Shown: positions 18,349-25,752 of the stretch, piece after piece
Position numbering within the stretch: position 1 is the stretch's first letter
How the letters are laid out: every line of letters starts with the position of its first letter
Source of the DNA: Cryobacterium sp. PH29-G1
GTDB taxonomy: Bacteria > Actinomycetota > Actinomycetes > Actinomycetales > Microbacteriaceae
Reading direction: 5' to 3'
NCBI RefSeq assembly: GCF_030063365.1
Contig: NZ_JASISY010000001.1
Coordinates: 124,001 to 188,000 of the forward strand
DNA: 64,000 nt
Translations under genes and position numbers: made by a program
The notes under the pieces: model-generated
Told to the model about the DNA's origin: nothing
Database searches by the model: none
The model's input: the letters and a program-made list of their open reading frames with translations, nothing else

Positions 18349-18962
18349 CAGGCGATTCGGCGCTGGTCGCGAGCGAGCTTCGACCGCAGACCGGTGTGAA
18401 TCGACAGGTAGCTGGGAATATCGGCACCGGTCAGCGCGGCCAGGTTGTCGAGAAGGTGATCGACGTCATCGATGATCTCTCCGGGGGACGTATTTTGGCG
18501 TGGAGTGACGCTGAGGTGCATCATCGGGGCGCGGCGCACGTTGACCACGGACACGCGGGACGAGAGGATCTCGGGTCTGTGGTCGAGTGAGGCTCGGAGT
18601 GCATCGGAGGCAAAGCTGGTATCGATGATGATCCTTCCGGCCGGACTATCCTGACCGCCCGTGCGAACGAGCGAGCGGGTGTGCCCGCCGCCGAGCCGAG
18701 CCAGAGCAATGATCAACAAGACGATGATCAGCGCGATGGCGGCAAGCGATCCGGCAGCGCCCCAGCTGAGCGTGCTGCCCGCGATCAGGGTCTGGCGGGT
18801 CGCGTCGTCAACCCACGCCCGGGCGGACGTGGACGCGGCGGACCACCAATCGGCGGCGGCAGGCCACGCGAAGACGGCAACCACGCCGGCGCCGATGGCA
18901 AGAAAGACCAGACCGATCAGTAGCAACAGCGTACGGTTCACAAACCGGTTGGTGTCGTTCAT
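18348..18962 (-). CDS. amaP: AmaP-like alkaline shock membrane anchor protein
   Basis: A 204-residue membrane protein. Two membrane helices (about 9-32 and 66-88) flank a short outside loop; the cytoplasmic C-terminal half (ILSSRVSVVNVRRAPMMHLSVTPRQNTSPGEIIDDVDHLLDNLAAL) has the strand-helix layout of the AmaP/Asp23 family. In firmicutes AmaP anchors Asp23 to the membrane; the same role is inferred here from the two Asp23-family genes in the same operon. It is the last gene, with its start overlapping the upstream stop by four bases. The symbol is tentative because sequence identity to AmaP is not measured. Confidence 0.65.
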   Translation of the reverse strand: MNDTNRFVNRTLLLLIGLVFLAIGAGVVAVFAWPAAADWWSAASTSARAWVDDATRQTLIAGSTLSWGAAGSLAAIALIIVLLIIALARLGGGHTRSLVRTGGQDSPAGRIIIDTSFASDALRASLDHRPEILSSRVSVVNVRRAPMMHLSVTPRQNTSPGEIIDDVDHLLDNLAALTGADIPSYLSIHTGLRSKLARDQRRIA

Positions 18963-19627
18963 GCGAGGGCTCCTTCGCGCTGTTGCGCTGTGCGTACCCG
19001 GGTTTTGATCGGCCGGACAAGTTGGTAGACGTCGAGCTCTGCCGCAATCAACTCTCGAATCCTTTCGTTCGGCACGGGAACGCCGGCGTCGGGAGTGACC
19101 ACGACATCGACGACACGACCCGACACTCCCACGGTGACGCGGTCGCGGGCGATCCCGGTATGGTCGCTGACGTGTTGCGCGAGAGCAGCAGCGATCACCG
19201 CGTTATCGACCAGGACGACACGTCCGGTGCGGGTCAGCTGGTGTTTCGGGAGCCTGCCCGGGGTGAGGGCGAGCACGATGAATACCACTCCGAGTAGGGC
19301 CAGTAGGAGCGCGACGGTGATGATCGCCCACGCCGGCTGCTGATCCGGCAAGCCGCTCAACCAAGTGCCGGCCGCCGCGGGCGAAAGCAGAAGACCGGGC
19401 TGCGAGAACAGCGAGAGCACGATCTCGGTGCCAACATAGGCCAGCGCCACCACGGCCAGAACGACGGCGCTGGCCATGGCCACGGAGCGGGGAGAGTGAG
19501 TCTCCCGACGAACGATGCGCCGGAATGCGGTGCTTGTGCTTGTGCTTGTGCTTGTGCTTGTGCTTGTGCTTGTGCTTGTGCTTGTGCTTGTGCTCGTGCT
19601 CGTGCTCGTGCTCGTGCGTGTGCTCAT
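18959..19627 (-). CDS. DUF6286-type membrane protein with Ser-Thr dipeptide tract
   Basis: A 222-residue protein. Residues 2-33 are almost entirely alternating Ser-Thr, encoded by a hexamer repeat. Two membrane helices follow (about 49-74 and 99-121). The C-terminal domain (TGRVVLVDNAVIAAALAQHVSDHTGIARDRVTVGVSGRVVDVVVTP) resembles the cytoplasmic domain of actinobacterial DUF6286 proteins found beside Asp23 genes. Function is unknown; a membrane partner for Asp23 proteins is plausible. Four-base overlaps on both sides (ATGA) place it inside a tightly coupled operon. The Ser/Thr head would be cytosolic and could be phosphorylated, but that is speculation. Confidence 0.7.
   Translation of the reverse strand: MSTRTSTSTSTSTSTSTSTSTSTSTSTSTSTSTAFRRIVRRETHSPRSVAMASAVVLAVVALAYVGTEIVLSLFSQPGLLLSPAAAGTWLSGLPDQQPAWAIITVALLLALLGVVFIVLALTPGRLPKHQLTRTGRVVLVDNAVIAAALAQHVSDHTGIARDRVTVGVSGRVVDVVVTPDAGVPVPNERIRELIAAELDVYQLVRPIKTRVRTAQQREGALA
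19531..19620 (-). repeat. hexamer microsatellite encoding Ser-Thr
   Basis: Fifteen 6-base units: ten tgcttg, then four tgctcg and one degenerate tgcgtg toward the gene start. The sharp switch from one variant to the other suggests separate expansion events. The period keeps the reading frame. Confidence 0.97.
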
Positions 19628-20022
19628 TTCACCCTCCGCTGCTCGCTGACGATCGCACCGGTGACGGTGATGTTCACCCGGGTCACGTCCCGCCCGACGA
19701 TCCGGGAGATTCGCCTCTGCAGGCTCGTTTGCGTTTCTACGAGGCGCTCCAGAATAGAGCCCGCTGCCGCAACGGCCAGTGCGTCATTCAACGGCGGAAT
19801 GGGCAAGGCCGACGAAATGGTCACGGCCATCCCCCCGAACGCTGGGGAAATTCTCACGGTCACTCTGCTCCGATCCACTCCCAGGGCAGCGGCGGATGCT
19901 TCCTCGACGATTTTCTGAATGACCCGGTCGTGCACGACGGTGTGGCCGGGGCGCAGCGTCGCCCCGACGGTGGCGCGCGGCGGAGGCGCGCCACCGTGCC
20001 GGGCAAGGGTCTGCGTGACCAT
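19624..20022 (-). CDS. Asp23/Gls24 family envelope stress protein (short form)
   Basis: A 132-residue soluble protein. The core HTVVHDRVIQKIVEEASAAALGVDRSRVTVRISPAFGGMAVTIS followed by LVETQTSLQRRISRIVGRDVTRVNITVTGAIV has the two-part pattern of Asp23: a helix after the first segment and a closing VNI-type strand. The ATG at 20022 is preferred; a much longer in-frame opening to 20244 would overlap two other genes. The stop codon of the DUF2273 gene overlaps this start (TAATG). Asp23 proteins bind membrane-anchored AmaP under cell-wall or alkaline stress in firmicutes; in actinobacteria the role is inferred. Confidence 0.75.
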   Translation of the reverse strand: MVTQTLARHGGAPPPRATVGATLRPGHTVVHDRVIQKIVEEASAAALGVDRSRVTVRISPAFGGMAVTISSALPIPPLNDALAVAAAGSILERLVETQTSLQRRISRIVGRDVTRVNITVTGAIVSEQRRVK

Positions 20023-20210
20023 TACGACGTGCGCCGACCGCGGAACGCGTCCGCGAGTCCGCGGGTGTCGATTTGTCCGGAAGCGAAGCGACCCACCAGC
20101 GCGCCGACGGCCATCAGCACGAGCACGAGAAGGAATCCCCAGAACCCAAAGAGGAGGATGGCAAAGGCGAGGATGGCCCCGCAGAAAATGCCGGTCACGG
20201 TGCCGCTCAT
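20022..20210 (-). CDS. DUF2273 small membrane protein
   Basis: A 62-residue protein made almost wholly of one long hydrophobic hairpin (TVTGIFCGAILAFAILLFGFWGFLLVLVLMAVGALVGR, about residues 4-41) and a short basic tail. This matches DUF2273 (YloU-linked small integral membrane proteins), which sit beside Asp23 genes in both firmicutes and actinobacteria. It overlaps its upstream neighbour by four bases and its downstream neighbour at the stop/start codons. It is likely to serve as a membrane scaffold for Asp23 proteins. Confidence 0.8.
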   Translation of the reverse strand: MSGTVTGIFCGAILAFAILLFGFWGFLLVLVLMAVGALVGRFASGQIDTRGLADAFRGRRTS

Positions 20211-20716
20211 GAGACGCGTGACTCCTCGGGCGTGCTTTCCTCACCGGGAAGGTGCACGTCGTTGACGGCGATATTCACCTCGACAACTTCCAAACCGACC
20301 AGCGTGTTGATCGCTCCGGAAACGCTTGCTCGCACGTTGTCACAGACCTCCTGGATCGGCGCCGGATATTCGACGACCAACGTGAGATCGATTGCCGCCT
20401 GCGTTTCGCCGACTTCGACCTTGATGCCCTGGCTGAGGTCGGTCGCGTTGAACGCGTCGCGCAGCGCGCCCATAGCGCGGGCGCCCCCACCGCCCAGGGC
20501 GTACACGCCGGGAACAGCGCGAGCAGCGATACCGGCGACCTTGGAGACGACGCCGTCAGCGATGGTTGTTTTTCCCGTAGTCGAGGAATCTAAATTCGTG
20601 CCTGAGGCATTGGCTGCGTGATCGACACGCGACATGGACGCTCCCGACGGTCGAGGGGTGCCGCTTTGGGCCGGTGTAGCGGAGGTGCCGGACGGGTTCT
20701 GGGTTTCGGTGGCCAT
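20207..20716 (-). CDS. Asp23/Gls24 family envelope stress response protein
   Basis: A 169-residue protein, the first gene of the operon. A 50-residue Ser/Thr/Pro-rich head precedes the Asp23 domain: GKTTIADGVVSKVAGIAARAVPGVYALGG (about 48-76), then GIKVEVGETQAAIDLTLVVEYPAPIQEVCDNVRASVSGAINTLVGLEVVEVNIAVNDVHLP. These are the standard motifs of the family. It is the best-preserved Asp23 member in the cluster and probably the main structural protein. It diverges from the ECF sigma gene; about 137 bases separate their starts, so shared control by that sigma factor is plausible. Confidence 0.88.
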   Translation of the reverse strand: MATETQNPSGTSATPAQSGTPRPSGASMSRVDHAANASGTNLDSSTTGKTTIADGVVSKVAGIAARAVPGVYALGGGGARAMGALRDAFNATDLSQGIKVEVGETQAAIDLTLVVEYPAPIQEVCDNVRASVSGAINTLVGLEVVEVNIAVNDVHLPGEESTPEESRVS

Positions 20717-20853
20717 GATTACTCAATCTGTGAGAAGTGTCACCGCCACCTTGTGGTGCCGGATCCAAGCGGTATTCTCGCTCTACAGATAAGACGCGCG
20801 TCGAGCCGAATTCGTCACAAATTTGTTTAACTTCTTGCAGATTGGTCTTGGAC

Positions 20854-21429
20854 ATGGCCCCCACCGGTGAGGACGGCGCGGACTCCCCATGGGAGGACGT
20901 GTCCGACGGAACGCTCGTCGGGCGGGCCGCCGACGGCGATGTTGCGGCTTTCGAAACTCTGGTGCGCCGCCACGCTCCGATGATGCGCGCCTTCGCTGCC
21001 CGAATGCTGGGATCGGTCAGCGCCGCCGACGATGTCGTACAAGACTCCTTCCTGATCGCCTGGCGACAGCTGCCCACCCTGCACGATCCCGCTGCCGTGA
21101 AGGCGTGGTTGATGAAGATCACCAGCCGGCAGGCGCTCTCGTGCCTTCGGGGGCGCCCATTCGATCGTGCCGTGCCGGAGCGAGAATGCGCTGTTCCGCC
21201 AGAGTTACAACCCGAGAGCGTCGTGATTCGAAACGCCCAGCTGCGGGCACTCGCCGCAGCTTTGGAGGCGGTCAGCGAAGATCAACGGCAGTGTTGGCTG
21301 CTGCGCGAAGTCGCGGGCCTCAGCTATGAGCAGATTGCCGAGGAGCTACGCATCAGACCCTCGGCCGTTCGTGGCAAACTGGCACGGGCCAGAGCGAGTA
21401 TCTACGCACGGATGGAGGGATGGCGGTGA
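20854..21429 (+). CDS. ECF RNA polymerase sigma factor
   Basis: A 191-residue sigma-70 family protein of the extracytoplasmic-function type. Region 2 is visible at about residues 20-90 (FETLVRRHAPMMRAFAARML, ADDVVQDSFLIAWRQLPTL) and region 4 at about 135-185 (LEAVSEDQRQCWLLREVAGLSYEQIAEEL, then SAVRGKLARARASI, a helix-turn-helix). The ATG at 20854 is used; an in-frame upstream opening exists but encodes atypical sequence. Its stop overlaps the next start (GTGA). It probably directs transcription of the divergent Asp23 operon and of itself, an inference from position. Confidence 0.88.
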   Translation: MAPTGEDGADSPWEDVSDGTLVGRAADGDVAAFETLVRRHAPMMRAFAARMLGSVSAADDVVQDSFLIAWRQLPTLHDPAAVKAWLMKITSRQALSCLRGRPFDRAVPERECAVPPELQPESVVIRNAQLRALAAALEAVSEDQRQCWLLREVAGLSYEQIAEELRIRPSAVRGKLARARASIYARMEGWR

Positions 21430-22055
21430 CCGAGAACACTCCCACCAGGCTGGACTGTGGGAAGACGATTGAGGAGCTCAGCGCCTACCTCGCCGCCGAT
21501 CGCCTGCCCCCAAACCCGGACATCGACACATGTCCGGAATGTCTCAGCGCACTGGACGGATTGGATCATGTCGCCCAACTGTCCCGAGATCTGATTGCCC
21601 GCGACATCGGCAGACAATCCGACCCTCCGGAGTCATGGATCACGACCATCATGTCGAACATCGCCCAGGAAGTTCGTTCGGGCCGATCCCTGCCCCTGCG
21701 CCACGACAACCCTGAGGTCACCCTGAGCATTACCGAGGGGGCTGTGCGCGCACTCGTTCGGTCGGTCGGTGATGGCATCGACGGGGTCGTCATCGGCCGG
21801 TGCCGCATCGATGGCGACGCCGAAACTCTCGACGCGCCCGTGCAGGTCACCATCACGGCCAGCATATTGTGGGGTCGCTCCCCGCAGGATCTCAGCGAGG
21901 TTCTTCGCGGCCGGGTGCACGACGCACTGCGGCAACACACCGATCTGAGGGTCGCTGCCGTGAACATTGTCATCGATGACCTTCACCACATCATCGCGGA
22001 GAGTCAAATCACCGCGGAGAGTCCAATCATCACGGAGAGCGAGGACCCCACATGA
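21426..22055 (+). CDS. candidate anti-sigma factor with Cys-rich head and Asp23-like domain
   Basis: A 209-residue soluble protein. The head contains Cys11, Cys36 and Cys39 (CPEC), reminiscent of the zinc anti-sigma (ZAS) fold, although the usual His four residues before the CxxC is Asp. After a helical linker, the second part (VTLSITEGAVRALVRSVGDGIDGVVIG, then APVQVTITASILWGRSPQDLSEVLRGRVHDALRQHTDLRVAAVNIVIDDL) has the Asp23-family layout. No membrane helix is seen. The GTG at 21426 is preferred over ATG 21420 because it has the better spacing to ggaggg and forms a four-base overlap with the sigma gene. A role in controlling that sigma factor is inferred from position. Confidence 0.6.
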   Translation: MTENTPTRLDCGKTIEELSAYLAADRLPPNPDIDTCPECLSALDGLDHVAQLSRDLIARDIGRQSDPPESWITTIMSNIAQEVRSGRSLPLRHDNPEVTLSITEGAVRALVRSVGDGIDGVVIGRCRIDGDAETLDAPVQVTITASILWGRSPQDLSEVLRGRVHDALRQHTDLRVAAVNIVIDDLHHIIAESQITAESPIITESEDPT

Positions 22056-22363
22056 CCATCCCGCCCGACTCCAGCGCCCTCGCGGCGCAGCTGTTGGCTA
22101 TTCCGGGTGTCGCTGAGATTTTTCCACCGTCGCCACCGATCGTCCAGCTGTCGACGGCCGCCGCCGGCCTCCTCACCCGGAGTCCTATCCGTGCGGACCT
22201 CGTTGAGGTCAAGCAAACTTCAGGCGGCACCCGAATCACCGCGAAGATTGCGGCCACCGCCGATCAGCCAGCCCGCGAAACAGGCCGACGGGTCGTCGAC
22301 TCGCTCCTGGCAGCGGCGGAGCCCGGTGCAGAAGTAACCGTGCAGATCGTGCGCGTCAGCTGA
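22052..22363 (+). CDS. small Asp23-operon protein, unknown function
   Basis: A 103-residue soluble protein that starts four bases before the end of the preceding gene, so it is the third gene of the sigma operon. It has an N-terminal helix (SALAAQLLAIPGVAEIFPP), a strand region (IRADLVEVKQTSGGTRITAKIAA), a helix (ARETGRRVVDSLLAAA) and a closing strand (AEVTVQIVRVS). The order strand-helix-strand and the closing VTVQIV strand recall half of an Asp23 domain, so it may be a distant member, but I cannot show that. No Cys and no membrane helix. Confidence 0.6.
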   Translation: MTIPPDSSALAAQLLAIPGVAEIFPPSPPIVQLSTAAAGLLTRSPIRADLVEVKQTSGGTRITAKIAATADQPARETGRRVVDSLLAAAEPGAEVTVQIVRVS

Positions 22364-22502
22364 CCCTGAGTGAAACTTCCGCGTCGCGCGCCACAGCCCC
22401 GCGATACAACCCAGAGGTGCCGAACACAGGCAGCCGGGCGTGGGGGCAAAAGCGGCTCCGGTAGAATAGGAGAACTGCCCCTAAACCTCAGGAGTCATGA
22501 CA

Positions 22503-23030
22503 ATGGTTGATGTTCGGCGGGTCAAACTCCCCGGCGTGGGTGTGCTGCACACCTTCATCACGGATGACGGCGGCAAGGTTGGCGTCATCGCCCACCGCTC
22601 CGGCCACAGCGACCTCATCACGTTCGCCGACGATGAGGGCGGGCCCGACGCCAGCAAGGTGTCACTGCGACTCAGCGAAGACGAGGCGCACACCCTCGCC
22701 GAGCTGCTCGGCGGTACCCAGATCACCGAGTCGCTCAGCGCCCTCGACCAGATCCCGGGCCTGAGTATCGACTGGTTCACCGTGGATTATGAAGATCACA
22801 TTGCGGGCCAGGCTCTGGGCAACCCGGCCGACCGCGGAATCGCCGGCCTCACCGTGGTTGCTGTGGTGCGTGGTGAATCGGCCAACCCGGCTCCAGCCGC
22901 CGACTTCAAGGTCTTTCCGGGCGACACCCTCGTTGTGGCCGGTTCCCCCGAAAAAGTCGTCAAAGCCTTCGCGTTCTTCCGCACGGGTGAAGTGAAGGCG
23001 AAGACCGTCGACGCTCCACCCGGGGGATAA
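22503..23030 (+). CDS. khtT: KhtT-like regulatory subunit of a cation/proton antiporter
   Basis: A 175-residue cytosolic protein. The N-terminal domain (VKLPGVGVLHTFITDDGGKVGVIAHRSGHSDLITF) is that of KhtT/YhaT-type subunits. The C-terminal part (about 90-165: IDWFTVDYEDHIAGQALGNPADRG, then VFPGDTLVVAGSPEKVVKAFAFF) is a TrkA_C (RCK_C) nucleotide-binding domain; in Bacillus such domains bind c-di-AMP. ATG 22503 is preferred to ATG 22497 because aggag lies 8 bases away rather than 2. It ends two bases before the antiporter gene, so the two subunits are made together. Confidence 0.85.
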   Translation: MVDVRRVKLPGVGVLHTFITDDGGKVGVIAHRSGHSDLITFADDEGGPDASKVSLRLSEDEAHTLAELLGGTQITESLSALDQIPGLSIDWFTVDYEDHIAGQALGNPADRGIAGLTVVAVVRGESANPAPAADFKVFPGDTLVVAGSPEKVVKAFAFFRTGEVKAKTVDAPPGG

Positions 23031-23032
23031 CG

Positions 23033-24517
23033 ATGCACCTGGGCGAAGACCTCCTCGTTCTCGGGATTCTGCTCGTCGTCGCCTACGTTCTTGGCCGCCT
23101 GGGCAAGGTGATCGGGCTCCCCACCATCCCGATCTACATGATTGTGGGCGTTCTCGCGAGCCCGAACACCGACTTCTTCCCGCTTGATTTCCAGTCCGCC
23201 GACATTGAGCTCATCGCCGTTTTCGGCCTGATTCTGCTGCTCTTCAGCCTCGGGCTCGAGTTCGACCAGGAAGAATTCTTCGGCAATGCCAGAACTCTGA
23301 TCATCTCCGGTGGATCCTGGGTGCTCATCAATATGGGTGCCGGCTTCGTTTTCGGCGTGCTCGTGGGGTGGGGGCCGCGTGAAGCCCTTGTCATCGCGGG
23401 CATGACCGGCACATCGTCCAGTGCGATCATCACCAAACTGCTCATTGAGCTGCGACGCCTCGCCAACCGAGAGACACCGATGATCCTCGGTGTCACCGTC
23501 GTCGGCGATATCTTCATCGCCATCTATCTCTCCATCGTCTCCGTTGTGCTCAGCGGCAAAACGGAGATCTGGCCGATCGTGCTGCAACTCTCCATCGCGT
23601 TCCTTTTTCTCGTGGCCATGTTCTCACTCGCCCGCTGGGGTGGGCGCGTGGTCTCACGCCTCATGCGCACCAAAGATGATGAGCTGTTCACGATTCTGTT
23701 CTTCGGTCTCGTGGTGCTGTTCGCCGGCATCGGCGAGATCATTGGCGTCACCGACGCGATCGGCGCATTCCTGATCGGCGTCGTGCTCGGCGCGAGCAGC
23801 TACCGGGCCAGAATCGAACGCGTCGCGGTACCGCTGCGTGATATTTTCGCCGCATTCTTCTTTCTCAACTTCGGCCTCGCCCTCGACGTGGCGGAATTTG
23901 GCTCGGTCATCGGCGTGGTGCTGATTGCCATCGGGATGACCTTTGTGCTCAGTCTCGGAACGGGCGCGCTGCTGGCCTGGCTGCACAAAATGGGGCCACG
24001 CGAGGCCCTCAATACCGCCGCGATCTTCGTCAACCGCGGAGAGTTCACGCTGATTCTGGCGACCCTCTCGGTGTCGGCCGGGCTCGATTCTCGGCTGCAA
24101 CCCTTTGCCGGCCTCTACGTCTTGGTCATGGCCATAATCGGACCGCTGTTCACGGCGAATTCCGAGAAGATCGGGTCGGCACTGCGCCGCCGCGTGCCGG
24201 CATCCGTTGCCGCCCGCACACCGCACAACCCGATGCTCGACGAGGAGATCGCCCTCGTCGAAGCGGCGACGGCAGCCCAAGCCGCGGATGCCGACGAGTA
24301 CACCCGTCGTGCGGCCCAGCGGGTTGTCGACTCGGCTAATTCCCAACCAACGGCCGATACGCTAAACCCAGCGCGACGCTCCCATGCGGGCGATTCCGGT
24401 CTGGATCCGATGGCGGATTTTGCTCTCGGTCAGCGTTCCCCCGAACCCGACGATGATGATGCCGACAAACCGGTACGCAAACCCGGGCGAGAAACCCACA
24501 CAGGTGACTATTCGTGA
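23033..24517 (+). CDS. khtU: KhtU/KefB-like CPA2 potassium/proton antiporter
   Basis: A 494-residue integral membrane protein with about 12 helices in residues 1-390 and a hydrophilic tail of about 100 residues. Motifs of the CPA2 (Na_H_Exchanger) family are visible, such as GLILLLFSLGLEFDQEEF near residue 66 and ITDA-like GVTDAIGAFLIGVVLGAS near 240. With KhtT it should form a K+/H+ antiporter that exports potassium; cation specificity is inferred from the pair. The C-terminal tail is acidic and low in complexity. SURF1 starts four bases before its stop. Confidence 0.87.
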   Translation: MHLGEDLLVLGILLVVAYVLGRLGKVIGLPTIPIYMIVGVLASPNTDFFPLDFQSADIELIAVFGLILLLFSLGLEFDQEEFFGNARTLIISGGSWVLINMGAGFVFGVLVGWGPREALVIAGMTGTSSSAIITKLLIELRRLANRETPMILGVTVVGDIFIAIYLSIVSVVLSGKTEIWPIVLQLSIAFLFLVAMFSLARWGGRVVSRLMRTKDDELFTILFFGLVVLFAGIGEIIGVTDAIGAFLIGVVLGASSYRARIERVAVPLRDIFAAFFFLNFGLALDVAEFGSVIGVVLIAIGMTFVLSLGTGALLAWLHKMGPREALNTAAIFVNRGEFTLILATLSVSAGLDSRLQPFAGLYVLVMAIIGPLFTANSEKIGSALRRRVPASVAARTPHNPMLDEEIALVEAATAAQAADADEYTRRAAQRVVDSANSQPTADTLNPARRSHAGDSGLDPMADFALGQRSPEPDDDDADKPVRKPGRETHTGDYS

Positions 24518-25308
24518 TCAGAATGATGGTGCGCCCCCGTTGGGTGGCCGCACTGCTGCTGGCCCTCGGCATTGCCGCGGCCTTCGCCCTGCTCGGGCAC
24601 TGGCAGCTGGACCGCGCCATTGAATCAGGCGTGGTGGTGGAACGCAGCACCGAGCAGGTAAAGCCCCTCGCCGAGATCGCGCAGCCCGACGCCGGGATCG
24701 CGCAGGTCGCAACCGGCCAAATGGTCACCGTCGACGGAAGCTGGGTACCCGGTGACGAACAGCTCGTTACGAAGCGCTTCAACGGCGGCGTTCTCGGCTA
24801 CTGGGTGGTCAGCCATTTTCAGACGGATGCCGACACCGCCGGCATCGCCGTCGCACGCGGGTGGGCTCCCGACAAAGAGACTGCCGAAGCCGTCATCGCC
24901 GCGCTCCAGACCCAGCCCGAGAATGCCTCGATCACCCTGACCGGACGCTTTCTCACTGGCGAGGCCCCTGAGCTGCCCGACCCGGAGGGCGACTCGATGG
25001 AGCTGACCAAGGTCGCGCCATCCGCTCTGATCAATCTGTGGGCTGATTTCATCGACCAGTCGGTGTATTCCGCCTATATTGTTGACGCTGCTGCCCCGGC
25101 CGGCCTCGACGTTATCGACTCTCCGGTACCCGAAGTTGACCAGTCGCTGAACTGGCTGAATGTCTTCTACGCCATCGAGTGGGTCGTCTTCGCGGGGTTC
25201 GCAGTGTTCCTCTGGTACCGCCTGGTGCGTGACGCCGTGGAACGCGAGCAGGAGGAGGCCGCGCTGGCAGAAGCCGCCTCTGCAAGCTCTCCCAGCGCGG
25301 GCGCATAG
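24514..25308 (+). CDS. SURF1 family cytochrome oxidase assembly protein
   Basis: A 264-residue protein with a helix at each end (about 8-28 and 218-238) and an outside domain between, the SURF1 layout. Family motifs seen include LGHWQLDRA near residues 28-36, WVPGDEQLVTKRFNGGVLGYWVVSHF near 77-102, and AVARGWAP near 112. SURF1 helps insert haem a into cytochrome oxidase. The GTG at 24514 overlaps the previous stop by four bases; ATG 24523 is an alternative. The C-terminus is Ala/Ser-rich. Followed by DUF3817 and guaA, a typical actinobacterial order. Confidence 0.9.
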   Translation: MIRMMVRPRWVAALLLALGIAAAFALLGHWQLDRAIESGVVVERSTEQVKPLAEIAQPDAGIAQVATGQMVTVDGSWVPGDEQLVTKRFNGGVLGYWVVSHFQTDADTAGIAVARGWAPDKETAEAVIAALQTQPENASITLTGRFLTGEAPELPDPEGDSMELTKVAPSALINLWADFIDQSVYSAYIVDAAAPAGLDVIDSPVPEVDQSLNWLNVFYAIEWVVFAGFAVFLWYRLVRDAVEREQEEAALAEAASASSPSAGA

Positions 25309-25317
25309 AATTACCCC

Positions 25318-25752
25318 ATGCCACTTGAACCTAAGCCCGCCGATATTTCCCGAATCCCCGGTGCGCTTCGGCTCTACCAGGTGTCGTCCATCATCACCGG
25401 TGTCTTTCTGCTGTTGCTGTGCGCCGAGGTCTACGCCAAGTTCGTGCTCGGCTACGAGCTCGAACTGAACGGCGCCGAGGGTTTTCTCGCCTTCGTTCCA
25501 CGCGGAACCGTCGCCGCGATCAACCTGAGCACCATCATCCTGATCGTGCACGGCTGGTTCTACGTGCTCTACCTGTTCGCCGATTTCCGTCTGTGGAGCC
25601 TGATGCGTTGGCCGTTCCCGCTCTTCGTGCTGATCGCGCTCGGCGGCATCATTCCCACACTCTCGTTCTTCCTGGAAGGCCCCATGACCCGCCGCGTCAA
25701 ACGTTCCCTCGAACAGCTCGAAGCGAAGAAGGCCGCCGAGGTGCGTTCATGA
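25318..25752 (+). CDS. DUF3817 membrane protein
   Basis: A 144-residue protein with three predicted helices (about 23-42, 62-80 and 99-120) and a charged C-terminal tail ([18 protein letters not shown]). The opening [27 protein letters not shown] and the [26 protein letters not shown] stretch are DUF3817 hallmarks. Function unknown; it usually lies next to guaA or SURF1 in actinobacteria, as here. It overlaps guaA by four bases (ATGA), so guaA translation is coupled to it. Confidence 0.87.
   Translation: MPLEPKPADISRIPGALRLYQVSSIITGVFLLLLCAEVYAKFVLGYELELNGAEGFLAFVPRGTVAAINLSTIILIVHGWFYVLYLFADFRLWSLMRWPFPLFVLIALGGIIPTLSFFLEGPMTRRVKRSLEQLEAKKAAEVRS

Noticed and set aside
19531..19620. Hexamer repeat as an on/off phase-variation switch
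   Set aside because: Six is a multiple of three, so unit changes alter length but do not break the frame; it lies within the coding region and not in a promoter.
25419..25748. Upstream in-frame extension of guaA
   Set aside because: It runs through the DUF3817 gene in another frame and encodes Arg-rich sequence; the ATG at 25749 has an ATGA overlap and the family start.
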